Below, piece by piece: positions 36,932-45,619 of a stretch of 64,000 nucleotides of DNA. Position 1 is the stretch's first letter. Each line of letters begins with the position of its first letter. The DNA comes from Shimia thalassica (lineage in GTDB: Bacteria > Pseudomonadota > Alphaproteobacteria > Rhodobacterales > Rhodobacteraceae), in assembly GCF_001458215.1 (NCBI RefSeq), contig NZ_CYTW01000005.1, positions 62,001 to 126,000 on the forward strand, written 5' to 3'. The notes beneath the pieces were generated by a model that worked only from the letters and a program-made list of their open reading frames with translations, ran no database searches and was not told the origin of the DNA. The translations under genes were made by a program, and so were the position numbers.

Positions 36932-39129
36932 GCGGGCATCACCTTTTCCATGAACCCTCTGAGTGTGTCGGGATTGATGGGTTTGTGGAACAAGGTCACG
37001 CCAAGAGTGTCGCAAACACCCTGTAAATCAGGCGAGCGATTGGCCGTGATCAAACATGCCGGTATTTGCCCATACGCCCCGCGCAGATCGGCAATGGCAT
37101 CTGTGCCAAAGGCCCCGTCATCAAGCTGGTAATCGGCGACGATAACATCGGGGGCGATGTCCACCTCGTGCAAGACATTTTCGGCTTCTGATTGGCTGGC
37201 ACAGGGCAAGACATCCAACCCCCAGTTTTCCAACGTGATCGTCATTGCAGAGCGCAGGCTTGCATCATTCTCGATCAGAACAGCAATGCGATGTTCAAAG
37301 GACAAACCTTTGGAGGTGGGGATCTCTGACGGGACATATCGCAGGTCAGCAAGGCTTTTGGGCAATTCTACAGTGAAACATGTACCCGTCCCCGGCGTGG
37401 ATCTGAGTTGCAAAGGATGTTTCAGCAGTCGGCATGCGCGATCCACAATGGCCAAACCCAGCCCCATGCCTTCTGACGGGCTGGCGGTGGCATTCAGCCT
37501 GTGAAACTCGTCGAAAACCTTTTCCTGCTGGTCTTCGGGAATGCCGGGTCCCGTGTCCCAGATTTCAACGCGCACAGATGATTTACCCTGCCTGACCCCA
37601 ATCAGAACCTTGCCACGATCCGTATACCGGATTGCGTTCGAGGCGAGGTTTTGTAAAATCCGGCGCAGATACGCCGCATCGCTTTGCACAATTGCGTCGC
37701 AACAGACCATGCGGAATTCGAGGCCTTTGCTCATCGCAAGAGGTTTGAGTTCATCGTTCAGCTGATTAAGCAGGTCTTTGAGGTGAATGGCGGAAATATC
37801 AACTGCCGCGAGGCCGGAATCCAGTTTGGAGATATCCAACAGAGCCCCAAGGATACGTTCCACGCTGACAAGCGCATTACTGGCCTTGGACAAACGGCTT
37901 TGCCATTCGGTGTTATCCAGTTCTTCTTCCAGAGACGCGACAAACAGTTTGGCAGCCGACAAGGGTTGCAAAAGGTCATGGCTGGCCGCGGCCACAAAGC
38001 GTGACTTCGAAGCATTGGCGCGCTCTGCTTCGGACAGGGCATCTTCCAGTTCCAGCGTGCGCTCAGCAACACGTTGTTCCAGAGTTTCGTTGACCTGGCT
38101 GATGGCACGAACTGCGGCCCGTTCTGCCGAAACATCCGTAAAGCTGATCACGAACCCGCGGTCAGGCATCTGCTGGGCAAAAACCGCGAGTGTCCGTTCG
38201 CGACCGATGCCGATTTCAAAGGACAGCGGGGCGCGCTTTGCTTTGCTGGCAATCCATGCCTCGACATCGCTAAGCCCTGTTTTACCGTGAAAGTGAACGT
38301 CTTCGCGGATCAAACTGTAGAGCGTGTTGAAATAGGTGCCCAATTGCTGCTTGTTTGCCTGGATCGACAAAAGTTCACCAGCGCGCCGGTTCCCCCCGAC
38401 CAATCTGTTCTGGGCATCGAAGATGAAAACACCTTGGTTGAGGTGTTCCAGAGTGGCCTTGATCAGGCGACTTTGATCATCAAGAAGACGGTCGCGTTCC
38501 TGCCGTTCGAGCCGCATCATATCCGTGATATCGGTCTGGATAATGACCGTGCCCCCATCCGGCGTGCGGTGTTCGCTGACTTGCAGCCACCTGCTTCCGG
38601 CCATGCGTGCGTTGAACACCGCATGGTTGTCCTTGTGGCGGGAAATCCGATAGGCTTCCCACCCTTCCGAGGTTTCGCCTTCTGGCAGGGAAAGATACGG
38701 GCTTGTCGCGACAAGATGCACATACTCTTCAAACCGCAAACCCGGTTTGAACAGGTGATAGATGTCCAGCATATGCTTGCCAAAACGGCTGTTGCACATG
38801 ACAAGTTCATCTTTGGCGTTGAACAGGGCAAACCCTTCCTGCACCGTTTCGATCGCATTGGCGAGGTTGGCACGGGCCGCTTCTGTTTCTGCGTTCGCAT
38901 TTGCGAGCCGCGCATTGGATTCGTTCAGCAGATCAAGGGCATGTTCCAGCTCTTTGGTTCGACCGCGCACTTCTTCCTCGAGCATGACCGCGCGCTGGAA
39001 CTGGGCATAGGCCGCGCCGGATGCCTCTGAACTTTGCTCGACACGCCGCATGAGCGTTTCAGTGATCTTGAGAAGTTTCTCGTTCTGACGTTCAAGCGTG
39101 TCTTTGGGATCGATAAGCTCATAAGCCAT
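36928..39129 (-). CDS. hybrid sensor histidine kinase, NahK/ErcS'-like
   Basis: The 733-aa soluble kinase begins with a coiled coil (about residues 10-95), then two PAS domains (about 95-210 and 225-350), a second coiled coil, a DHp with SRFVAAASHDLLQPLSAAKLF (phosphorylated His), an ATPase domain with NLASNAIRYTDRG and DTGPGIPEDQ and GMGLGLAIV, and a C-terminal receiver domain with VIVADYQLDDG (Asp). No membrane segment is present. The SHDLLQPLSAAKLF H-box and layout match NahK and the ErcS' kinase of ethanol oxidation control. It is encoded 3 nt after a FIST protein, which supports a NosP-NahK-type sensor pair. Confidence 0.87.
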   Translation of the reverse strand: MAYELIDPKDTLERQNEKLLKITETLMRRVEQSSEASGAAYAQFQRAVMLEEEVRGRTKELEHALDLLNESNARLANANAETEAARANLANAIETVQEGFALFNAKDELVMCNSRFGKHMLDIYHLFKPGLRFEEYVHLVATSPYLSLPEGETSEGWEAYRISRHKDNHAVFNARMAGSRWLQVSEHRTPDGGTVIIQTDITDMMRLERQERDRLLDDQSRLIKATLEHLNQGVFIFDAQNRLVGGNRRAGELLSIQANKQQLGTYFNTLYSLIREDVHFHGKTGLSDVEAWIASKAKRAPLSFEIGIGRERTLAVFAQQMPDRGFVISFTDVSAERAAVRAISQVNETLEQRVAERTLELEDALSEAERANASKSRFVAAASHDLLQPLSAAKLFVASLEEELDNTEWQSRLSKASNALVSVERILGALLDISKLDSGLAAVDISAIHLKDLLNQLNDELKPLAMSKGLEFRMVCCDAIVQSDAAYLRRILQNLASNAIRYTDRGKVLIGVRQGKSSVRVEIWDTGPGIPEDQQEKVFDEFHRLNATASPSEGMGLGLAIVDRACRLLKHPLQLRSTPGTGTCFTVELPKSLADLRYVPSEIPTSKGLSFEHRIAVLIENDASLRSAMTITLENWGLDVLPCASQSEAENVLHEVDIAPDVIVADYQLDDGAFGTDAIADLRGAYGQIPACLITANRSPDLQGVCDTLGVTLFHKPINPDTLRGFMEKVMPA

Positions 39130-39132
39130 GTG

Positions 39133-40302
39133 TCAGGATACACTCGGAGGATAGATTGCAACGCCGGTCAGGGTCTGGTTCACGTGCATTGAGTTGATTT
39201 GTTCACCGTAAGTGGAAAACCCCAACACACGGTTCTTGGCCAGAATATCGGAAATCTCTCGGGTTTGCTGTTTTTGCTGGGCTTCCAGACGCCGCAAAAT
39301 GCAATCACAGGCGAGAACGATATCGGGTGTTTGAGGCGATGACATTTCGTCAATTTCACGGGTCAGATGCGTCACCATGTTTTCGGCTTCTGCAAGGGTC
39401 AGTACGACGCCCTCATCAATGGCCGAGAAAAACACAAGGTCGCCATTGTCTGCAACTTGCTGGATCGCACGCACATGGTGCTGGTCGCCGATCTGGACAA
39501 CAACGGGATGGGCGGCAAACGTAAACGCGGTGAGTTGCTCGGGGTCTTTGCCCAAGACACGCGCATATTCGCGCGCTGCGGGTTCTGCGTTGATCTCGTG
39601 AACAATACGGCGGGCAGGGTCGGCGCCTGTCACGACCATGCGTGTTTCGGTGGGGATCAGATGATCTGTTTTGAACACCTTGATCGGGCAAAGGGTGCGC
39701 ACCTGGATCAAAACCGCCGCATTGGAATGGGCCTTGCCCCCGTGTAGGACAAAAGTCTTGCCAAAGTCCGTGCCGTCTCCCGCGGAGCCGCCAAAAAACG
39801 GAACGGGTCCCAAGCCGACAGACAATTGCGACGTCAGCTGGTCTTCTTTTGTCGACAGGCCGTCAATCAGCAAAAAGGTGAAATCGGACTCCCAGTCTGG
39901 CGTTTCTCTGGCCATATGATTGCGATTGCTGATCATCTTCTCGATCAGGGCATGGGGATCAAAAGCGTTGAGGTCTTCCACGAGAATGGTGCGGGTGTGG
40001 AAATACTCTTGCGGAAATCCGATGGCAACGATTTTGCCTTCAGTATAGCCGGTCTCAGCCAGCTCGCCCGCCGTGGTGCATCCCACAACCTGAGCCGGAG
40101 CAAAGGTTTTCTGGGCCTCATCAATCAGCCTTGAAACATCTGTCTGCGGGGAAAGGAACAAAACGACAAGGGACAGGTCGCCCGGATGCAGCGCCTCGGC
40201 CAAACGCGCGACGGCGTCTTCTGCCTGACAGTCGACAAAACCCGACCGGACAACCTGATCGGTTGCTGGCATATCTCCGGACAGACCACGCAAATGGTCC
40301 AT
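39133..40302 (-). CDS. FIST-domain sensor protein, NosP-like
   Basis: The 389-aa protein has a FIST N domain (about residues 35-230; SLVVLFLSPQTD, VVGCTTAGELAETGY, FTFLLIDGLSTKEDQLTSQLS, PFFGGSAGDGTDF) and a FIST C domain (about 235-370; INAEPAAREYARVLG, GDLVFFSAIDEGVVLTLAEAENM). In Pseudomonas and others such a protein, NosP, binds heme and nitric oxide and controls the neighbouring NahK-type kinase. Here it is co-transcribed with such a kinase. The ATG follows GGGAGGAG. Whether it binds heme, a small metabolite or a quinone cannot be seen. Confidence 0.83.
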   Translation of the reverse strand: MDHLRGLSGDMPATDQVVRSGFVDCQAEDAVARLAEALHPGDLSLVVLFLSPQTDVSRLIDEAQKTFAPAQVVGCTTAGELAETGYTEGKIVAIGFPQEYFHTRTILVEDLNAFDPHALIEKMISNRNHMARETPDWESDFTFLLIDGLSTKEDQLTSQLSVGLGPVPFFGGSAGDGTDFGKTFVLHGGKAHSNAAVLIQVRTLCPIKVFKTDHLIPTETRMVVTGADPARRIVHEINAEPAAREYARVLGKDPEQLTAFTFAAHPVVVQIGDQHHVRAIQQVADNGDLVFFSAIDEGVVLTLAEAENMVTHLTREIDEMSSPQTPDIVLACDCILRRLEAQQKQQTREISDILAKNRVLGFSTYGEQINSMHVNQTLTGVAIYPPSVS

Positions 40303-40334
40303 CTCTTTCTCCTCCCTAAGTAACGTCCGCCAGA

Positions 40335-41033
40335 TTAGACAGGGGGCGTCGTGTCGTGCAAGACATTTGCAAAGCTGGTCTGCTTTGCAATCAGAACCGC
40401 CTGTGTGCGGCTTTGCACCCCGAGTTTCCTCATGATGGCCGTTACATGTGCTTTGACTGTTGTTTCCGCGATGGACAGATCAAATGCGATCTGCTTGTTC
40501 AGTTTACCCTCGCAGATAAGCTGAAGAATGCGGGCTTGTTGGTTGGTAAGAGACGCCAGTCGTTTGACTGCGTCATCCTTGTCGGCGGTATCGACTTCCT
40601 CCAAAAGTTGATATCCGTCAGGGATAAACGTCTCTCCTGCTTGTAATTTATCAATTGCTTTGTGGAACACATCACGCTGGCTGTGCTTGGGAATAAAGCC
40701 CGCTGCCCCTGCGTGGATCACCGAGCTGATGATCCGGTTTTCCGCCATGGATGACACAACGACGATCGGGGCCGTCGTTGCGTTGCGCAACCGCACAAGC
40801 CCATCCAGCCCCTTGACGTCAGGCAGGTTCAGATCAAGCACGACCAGATCGACCTGGGCCCCTTGGTTCAACAAATCCAGCGCACTTTGAAGTGTTGGAG
40901 ACGTATGCATGCTGTTGATGGACGAAACAGCCTGAAGTGTCATCGAAAGCGCATCACAAAACAAAGGGTGATCGTCAACGATCAATGCCGCATGAAATTG
41001 CCGGATGTCTGGCGTTTCGGAAGTTAGGGGCAT
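40335..41033 (-). CDS. LuxR/NarL-type response regulator of the alcohol-oxidation genes
   Basis: The 232-aa protein has a receiver domain (about residues 15-130; IVDDHPLFCDAL, phosphoacceptor in VVLDLNLPD, GAAGFIPKHS) and a LuxR-type HTH (about 160-225; LTNQQARILQLICEGKLNKQIAFDLSIAETTVKAHVTAIMRKLGV). It matches the AgmR/ErbR/ExaE/FlhR type that switches on PQQ alcohol dehydrogenases. It lies between the FIST-kinase pair and the dehydrogenase. It is the likely reader of the GTCGTA elements in this island, one of which is 69 bp upstream of its own start. Confidence 0.85.
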   Translation of the reverse strand: MPLTSETPDIRQFHAALIVDDHPLFCDALSMTLQAVSSINSMHTSPTLQSALDLLNQGAQVDLVVLDLNLPDVKGLDGLVRLRNATTAPIVVVSSMAENRIISSVIHAGAAGFIPKHSQRDVFHKAIDKLQAGETFIPDGYQLLEEVDTADKDDAVKRLASLTNQQARILQLICEGKLNKQIAFDLSIAETTVKAHVTAIMRKLGVQSRTQAVLIAKQTSFANVLHDTTPPV

Positions 41034-41101
41034 TCGACGTCCACTCTGTTTATTCACGATCAGCATAGCAAAGCCGTCTGTTCCAGAGCTATACGCCTAA
41101 A

Positions 41102-41114
41102 GTCGTAGAACGAC
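41102..41114. promoter_or_regulatory. GTCGT-aga-ACGAC palindrome upstream of the response regulator
   Basis: GTCGTAGAACGAC (41102-41114) is a perfect 5-3-5 inverted repeat with the GTCGTA core found at five other promoters of the island. It lies 69 bp upstream of the response regulator start, suggesting autoregulation. Confidence 0.55.
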
Positions 41115-41116
41115 AA

Positions 41117-41140
41117 ACGCGCGCCCAAGGGGGCGCGCGT
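41117..41140 (-). terminator. terminator hairpin after the PQQ alcohol dehydrogenase
   Basis: ACGCGCGCCC (41117-41126) pairs perfectly with GGGCGCGCGT (41131-41140) around AAGG, 24 bp after the dehydrogenase stop at 41164. On the minus strand TTTGTCGTTC follows. Confidence 0.7.
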
Positions 41141-41163
41141 CCAGTCGTAAAATCCGTTTTGGA

Positions 41164-42930
41164 TTACTTGGCCATGGCCAGTTCTTTTGGAAGTTTGAAT
41201 GTCCAAACCAAACCACCTTGGTTCAGGTAGTTGACCTTTTTGGCCACTTCACCACCCCAAAGAGGAACCGCGCCGCCCCAGCCGGAAACGATCGTGACAT
41301 ACTGGTCACCATCCTGTTCCCAGGTCACGGGCTGACCAACGATGCCGGAACCGGTCTGGAACGACCAAAGCACTTCACCGGTTTCGTCATCAAAGGCGAT
41401 GAATTTGCCTTCCGGAGTACCTGTGAACACAAGGCCGCCAGCGGTCGTCATCACGCCGCCCCACAAGGGAGCATCGTTTTTGAATTCCCACTTGATTTCG
41501 CCAGTGTCAGGATCGATCGCTTTCAGGCTTCCGATGTGGTCTTCATAGTTCGGCTTGATCGTAAAGCCGGCACCCAGATACGCCGCACCCTTTTTATAGG
41601 TGATCGGCTCGTTCCAGATGTCCATGCCCCATTCGTTCGAAGGCACATAGAAGTTGCCGGTGTTCTGGCTAAACGCCATTGGCATCCAGTTTTTGCCACC
41701 AAGGAAGGACGGCGAAGCAAAGATGATCTCGCCTTTCTTGCCGTCTGCCGCAGCGGCCGGATTGCCCGGACGGTTGGCTTCGTTGAAGATCGGGCGGCCC
41801 GTGTCGTCAATGCCGTCTGCCCAGCTGATGTCTTTCACAAAAGGCGCGGCCGAAACGAATTTGCCATCTTCACGGTTCAGAACATAGAAGAAGCCGTTAC
41901 GGTCTGCTGTTGCATAACGCTTGTTACCGTCACGGTCGGTATAGGCCACAACTTCGTTCACACCATCATAGTCCCAGCCTTCGCGAGGCGTGGTCTGGAA
42001 GTGCCATTTGATTTCGCCCGTTTTGGGGTCGATACCTATCCGGCTGGCGGCATAGAGGTTGTCGCCCTTGTTGCCCTCAACAGGTGTACCCGCGTTGCGC
42101 AGGTGGCTGTTCCAGGGGGCAGGGTTGCCTGCACCAAACACCAGCGTATCGGTGTCGGCATCATATGAGCCGCCAAGCCAGGTTGCGCCGCCGCCGGTCT
42201 TCCACATATCGCCAGGCCAGGTCGCGTTCAGCTCACCGGTCATTGTGGATTCTTTACCGTTGAGCGTGCCCATGTGACCTTCGATCACCGGACGGGTCCA
42301 GACCAGTTCGCCGGTTTCGGCATCGCGGGCTTGCACTTCACCAATAATGCCGAATTCACCACCCGAGTTGCCGGTGACAACCAAACCGTCCACAATCAGA
42401 GGGGCGGCAGTATAGGAATAGCCAGCTTTGTAGTCGGCAATCTTCTTGCGCCATTTGACGTCACCGGTTTTCAGGTCCAGCGCAACAATGCGGGCGTCCA
42501 GTGTGCCGAAATAGAAGTTGTCGCCATAGATGGCGCCACCACGGTTGATCACGTCACAGCAAGGCAGGATGCCTTCCGGAAGGCGGGCATCGTACTGCCA
42601 CAGTTCGTCGCCGGTCATAACATCAATCGCGTAAACGCGGCTGTAGGATCCGGTGATATACATCACACCGTCATAGATCAGCGGCTGGGTTTCCTGCCCA
42701 CGCTGTTTTTCACCGCCAAGCGAAAACGCCCATGCGGGTTGCAGTTTGCTGACGTTCTCTTTGTTCAGGATATCGAGAGGGCTGTAGCGCTGAAGGTGGC
42801 GCCCCATCCCGTTGGTGACCACCTGTGTGGTGATGCTCTGATCGTTCTTCAGTTCGTCTTCGGTCACGCCTGCAAAGCTGCTGCTTGCTACCATGACACC
42901 TGCGACGACCGCTGTAATAAAGCGATTCAT
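41164..42930 (-). CDS. PQQ-dependent alcohol dehydrogenase, lanthanide type
   Basis: The 588-aa periplasmic protein has a signal peptide (residues 1-20) and an eight-blade propeller with PQQ-enzyme tryptophan-docking repeats (GELVW, GEIKW and similar). The vicinal disulfide is Cys124-Cys125 (ILPCCDVI), and metal ligands fit Glu192 (GGEFGIIG) and Asn269 (GAGNPAPWN). The catalytic base is Asp320 in WDYDGVNE, and Asp322, two residues on, is the extra ligand of lanthanide-dependent enzymes (XoxF, PedH); Ca enzymes have Ala or Ser there. No heme motif is present, so electrons pass to a separate cytochrome c. With exaC nearby, ethanol and other short alcohols are likely substrates. The RBS is GGGAGGAG. 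Confidence 0.9.
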   Translation of the reverse strand: MNRFITAVVAGVMVASSSFAGVTEDELKNDQSITTQVVTNGMGRHLQRYSPLDILNKENVSKLQPAWAFSLGGEKQRGQETQPLIYDGVMYITGSYSRVYAIDVMTGDELWQYDARLPEGILPCCDVINRGGAIYGDNFYFGTLDARIVALDLKTGDVKWRKKIADYKAGYSYTAAPLIVDGLVVTGNSGGEFGIIGEVQARDAETGELVWTRPVIEGHMGTLNGKESTMTGELNATWPGDMWKTGGGATWLGGSYDADTDTLVFGAGNPAPWNSHLRNAGTPVEGNKGDNLYAASRIGIDPKTGEIKWHFQTTPREGWDYDGVNEVVAYTDRDGNKRYATADRNGFFYVLNREDGKFVSAAPFVKDISWADGIDDTGRPIFNEANRPGNPAAAADGKKGEIIFASPSFLGGKNWMPMAFSQNTGNFYVPSNEWGMDIWNEPITYKKGAAYLGAGFTIKPNYEDHIGSLKAIDPDTGEIKWEFKNDAPLWGGVMTTAGGLVFTGTPEGKFIAFDDETGEVLWSFQTGSGIVGQPVTWEQDGDQYVTIVSGWGGAVPLWGGEVAKKVNYLNQGGLVWTFKLPKELAMAK

Positions 42931-43035
42931 GTGGGCTCCTCCCATCTGTCACTGTTCCATTGGCCAGAGCCCGTTCACGCGGGAACCTAGCCACGCACAT
43001 TATTGGAAAGACGGACTTGAAGCGGTATTGCACAA

Positions 43036-43045
43036 TGGTCGTAGG
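43036..43045. promoter_or_regulatory. TGGTCGTAGG element between divergent genes
   Basis: TGGTCGTAGG lies 106 bp upstream of the PQQ alcohol dehydrogenase and 64 bp upstream of the divergent exported-protein gene. The same ten bases recur at 44183 and 44813. It is a candidate activator site for the LuxR-type regulator. Confidence 0.55.
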
Positions 43046-43108
43046 GGCGTGTTTTGGTGAATTCGATAGAATTATCTTTGAAACGCGCAACGAACAGGGG
43101 GGCAAGCC

Positions 43109-43654
43109 ATGACACTGTTTTGCACATTGGCAGCGGCTTTGGGGCTGATGACGGCACCTTTGATGGCCCAAGAGGGCTTGTCGGGAACCAAGACCATTTA
43201 CCTGCTAGAGAAAGACGCCAAACGTCATGAAATCGGACAGGTGGATTTTGCAGATGACGGAACGTATGCGGTGCGCCTTCACGAGCATTTGTTCGAAGAT
43301 CATTTCCTGTCGATGAGACCTTTCAAGTGTCTGGAGGGCAATGAAAAACAGTGGTGCTATGTGCCATACCCCTATGCCAATAACCGGCGCATAGATTCCG
43401 CGGATCTGACCGATCTGGAGTATGATCTTCTGTTCCTGTGGAGGGGGGCGTCCGACTATGGCATCAACATGTGGAATGGCGTCTATTACAGCCTGTCGTT
43501 TGAGGAAAACCATCTGATCGGCACCCTGAACGAAGTTGACATGAATGTGTTGTCTGCCCCGCCAGAAGATGGCGAGATGCGTCCGATCAAAAGTCGGGAT
43601 TTGCATGAAGCAGACCCCGACAGCCATTGGCTGCCGGGGGTGATCATCGAATAA
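43109..43654 (+). CDS. exported protein of the PQQ alcohol-oxidation island
   Basis: The 181-aa protein has a signal peptide (about residues 1-20, ending MAQ) and a mature domain with two Cys (PFKCLEG, KQWCYVPYPY) that may form a disulfide, plus many aromatic residues. No known domain is recognised. It is divergent from the PQQ alcohol dehydrogenase and shares its TGGTCGTAGG element, so a periplasmic accessory role is inferred. RBS-like GGGGGG precedes the ATG. Confidence 0.7.
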   Translation: MTLFCTLAAALGLMTAPLMAQEGLSGTKTIYLLEKDAKRHEIGQVDFADDGTYAVRLHEHLFEDHFLSMRPFKCLEGNEKQWCYVPYPYANNRRIDSADLTDLEYDLLFLWRGASDYGINMWNGVYYSLSFEENHLIGTLNEVDMNVLSAPPEDGEMRPIKSRDLHEADPDSHWLPGVIIE

Positions 43655-43670
43655 TTTTCGAAGCGCGGGC

Positions 43671-44087
43671 TTAGTCTGAAATGGTCGACCCGTCACGAGT
43701 CGTGATTGATTCCAGATAGGCCAGAATGAAATCTTGAACCGTGCTGTCCTTGATCCCGACGTGGCGCATTTTGGTGCCTGGCATAAAGCCCGCGTTGTCT
43801 TCCATCCACGCGCGCAAAGCGGCGGTTGTCCAGACGATGCCCGAGGCCTCTAGAGCGACGGAATAGTCATAGTCCGGATAGCTTCCGGCCGCGCGACCGA
43901 CAATGTTTTCCAATGGGGGACCATAGCTTTCGTGGTCGGACCCTGTCGCATGACAGCGACGGCATTCCGAGCCAAAAAGTGTCGCGCCTGCGTCGACCTT
44001 TACCTTTTCAAATGTTGCCTCGCTGGCCAATGCCGGTGCGGTCAATGCACCAAGGGCAAGGCAAATAGCTGGGATGATTTGTTTCAT
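43671..44087 (-). CDS. periplasmic cytochrome c, class I
   Basis: The 138-aa protein has a signal peptide (1-21), the heme motif CRRCH (Cys42, Cys45, His46) and the axial Met in PGTKM (about residue 107), as in small class I cytochromes such as c550. It could take electrons from the PQQ enzyme and pass them to the oxidase. It is a single gene with its own TGGTCGTAGG element 96 bp upstream. Confidence 0.88.
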   Translation of the reverse strand: MKQIIPAICLALGALTAPALASEATFEKVKVDAGATLFGSECRRCHATGSDHESYGPPLENIVGRAAGSYPDYDYSVALEASGIVWTTAALRAWMEDNAGFMPGTKMRHVGIKDSTVQDFILAYLESITTRDGSTISD

Positions 44088-44170
44088 AATATCCTCCGGG
44101 GTTATGCTGCCCCAAGTGTAGGAGGATGTGATGTCAAATTCATTGAAATAATAAGCGAAATCAATAAGTT

Positions 44171-44192
44171 CGACCTATACTTTGGTCGTAGG
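44171..44192. promoter_or_regulatory. CGACC-N8-GGTCGTAGG element upstream of cytochrome c
   Basis: CGACC (44171-44175) and GGTCG (44184-44188) form an inverted repeat, and the right arm continues as TAGG to give TGGTCGTAGG at 44183-44192. It lies about 96 bp from the cytochrome start. Confidence 0.55.
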
Positions 44193-44215
44193 TTTCCCTT
44201 GATATGAGGGGTCAC

Positions 44216-44755
44216 CTAGAACAAAGGTGCATATTTCCAATTGTCGGCGTCTGGCGTGACTTCGTCCGGGTCGTAATCCGCTCGCTTCAGACGTTGGGCA
44301 ATTTTCAAGCCCTCGGCGGCGGCTTCATCGACAAGTTCACGGCCCAATTCTTCGTTTTGGGCCACGCCATGTCCGCGGATCAGATCAAGTCCATAGTTGA
44401 ATTTTCCCACCGGATCGCCCGCCTCGGCTGCACGCCGGTCCCAGTTTGCCGCGGCATCGGGGTTGTAGCCTCCTCCAAGACCGTTGTTGTCCAGCTGGCT
44501 CATCCATGTCATCGCGCCGGTGTATCCGTCATTGGCACAGGTCTCGAACAATTTCCGCGCCATCTCGTGGCGGCCACTTTTGGTAATGAAATACCCCGAA
44601 GCACAGGTGGTCATATCTGTCTGCCCGCGTTGGATGTTTTCCATCACTTTGCCAAGAGTCATTTCTTCGGGGTTGAGTGTTCCATGATCATCCTCGCCGA
44701 ACACCAGAGTTGGCGCAAAGGCAAGCAATGTACAAAAGGTGAGCGGCTTGAGCAT
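44216..44755 (-). CDS. exported protein with Sel1-like repeats
   Basis: The 179-aa protein has a signal peptide (MLKPLTFCTLLAFAPTLVFG) and, from about residue 85, helical repeats like GAMTWMSQLDNNGLGG and GDPVGKFNYGLDLIRGHGV that resemble Sel1/TPR-like repeats. A Cys pair (TTCASGYF, ETCANDG) may form a disulfide. The function is unknown; Sel1 proteins usually scaffold complexes. It has its own TGGTCGTAGG element 58 bp upstream, so it belongs to the alcohol-oxidation regulon. Confidence 0.72.
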   Translation of the reverse strand: MLKPLTFCTLLAFAPTLVFGEDDHGTLNPEEMTLGKVMENIQRGQTDMTTCASGYFITKSGRHEMARKLFETCANDGYTGAMTWMSQLDNNGLGGGYNPDAAANWDRRAAEAGDPVGKFNYGLDLIRGHGVAQNEELGRELVDEAAAEGLKIAQRLKRADYDPDEVTPDADNWKYAPLF

Positions 44756-44812
44756 GTCGGGTCCTCCGTTTCGCGAATTTAACAAAAAAAACGCAGACGA
44801 TCACCGGTGTTA

Positions 44813-44822
44813 TGGTCGTAGG
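44813..44822. promoter_or_regulatory. TGGTCGTAGG element upstream of the Sel1-like gene
   Basis: TGGTCGTAGG occurs 58 bp upstream of the Sel1-like start, at the 3' end of the ABC permease gene. It is identical over ten bases to those at 43036 and 44183. Confidence 0.55.
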
Positions 44823-44827
44823 AAAGG

Positions 44828-45619
44828 TCAGCCTTTGCGCCGTATCATGCCGCGCGCCGGATCATATCCCCAAAGGGCAATCGCCAATAAAATCAGGGCC
44901 GCGCCACAGGTCCAGAGCAGTGCCGACATGTTGAATTGCCCATAAAGGGCGAACCGGATCAGTTCGACCGCATGTGTAAAGGGGTTCGCGGCACAAATGT
45001 CATGTAACAGTTCCGAACTCTCGGCCATTTTCCACAAGGGGTACAAAGCCGAAGACAGGAAAAACATCGGGAAAATGACAAAGTTCATAACTCCCGCAAA
45101 GTTCTCTAGCTGTTTGATAAATGATGACAAAGCCAACCCCAGGGCGCCCAACATCAGACCGGCAATCAACAAGGCTGGCAGCACGCTCAAATACCCAGCG
45201 GCTTCAAAACGAATGCCATACAGGGCCGTAATCCCCAAAAACGTATAGACCTGCAGGATCGAGATAGAGGTACTGGCGAGAAGCCTGCAAAACAAAAGCC
45301 ACCATCGGGGCAGGGGGCTGGTCAGCAAAAGACGCATCGACCCCATTTCGCGGTCATACACAAGAGACAGCGAGCTTTGCATCCCGTTGAACAAAAGGAT
45401 CATGCCGCACAGGCCCGGCACAATATATGTCTCGTAAGTTGTGTAGGTCTCGTATGGGGGAGTGATGGACAGCCCCAGCGCGGCCCGAAAACCGGCAGCA
45501 AACACAACCAGCCACAAAAGCGGGCGTATCAGGGCGGCGATAAAACGGCTGCGCTGTCCGACAAAGCGTCTTGCTTCGCGCGCGACAATCGCAATCAGGA
45601 CCACCACAAACGGCTTCAT
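44828..45619 (-). CDS. ABC-2 type transporter permease of the PQQ island
   Basis: The 263-aa membrane protein has six predicted helices with the ABC-2 pattern, including YIVPGLCGMILLFNGMQSSLSLVYDREMGSMRLLLTSPLPRWW (conserved cytoplasmic loop) and NFVIFPMFFLSSALYPL. It pairs with the ATPase gene upstream, overlapping it by ATGA. Similar permeases occur in the ped clusters of Pseudomonas. The substrate is unknown. Confidence 0.85.
   Translation of the reverse strand: MKPFVVVLIAIVAREARRFVGQRSRFIAALIRPLLWLVVFAAGFRAALGLSITPPYETYTTYETYIVPGLCGMILLFNGMQSSLSLVYDREMGSMRLLLTSPLPRWWLLFCRLLASTSISILQVYTFLGITALYGIRFEAAGYLSVLPALLIAGLMLGALGLALSSFIKQLENFAGVMNFVIFPMFFLSSALYPLWKMAESSELLHDICAANPFTHAVELIRFALYGQFNMSALLWTCGAALILLAIALWGYDPARGMIRRKG

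Noticed and set aside
38074-39030. 318-codon plus-strand frame inside the kinase gene
   Set aside because: Antisense to the PAS region of the histidine kinase; no start signal.
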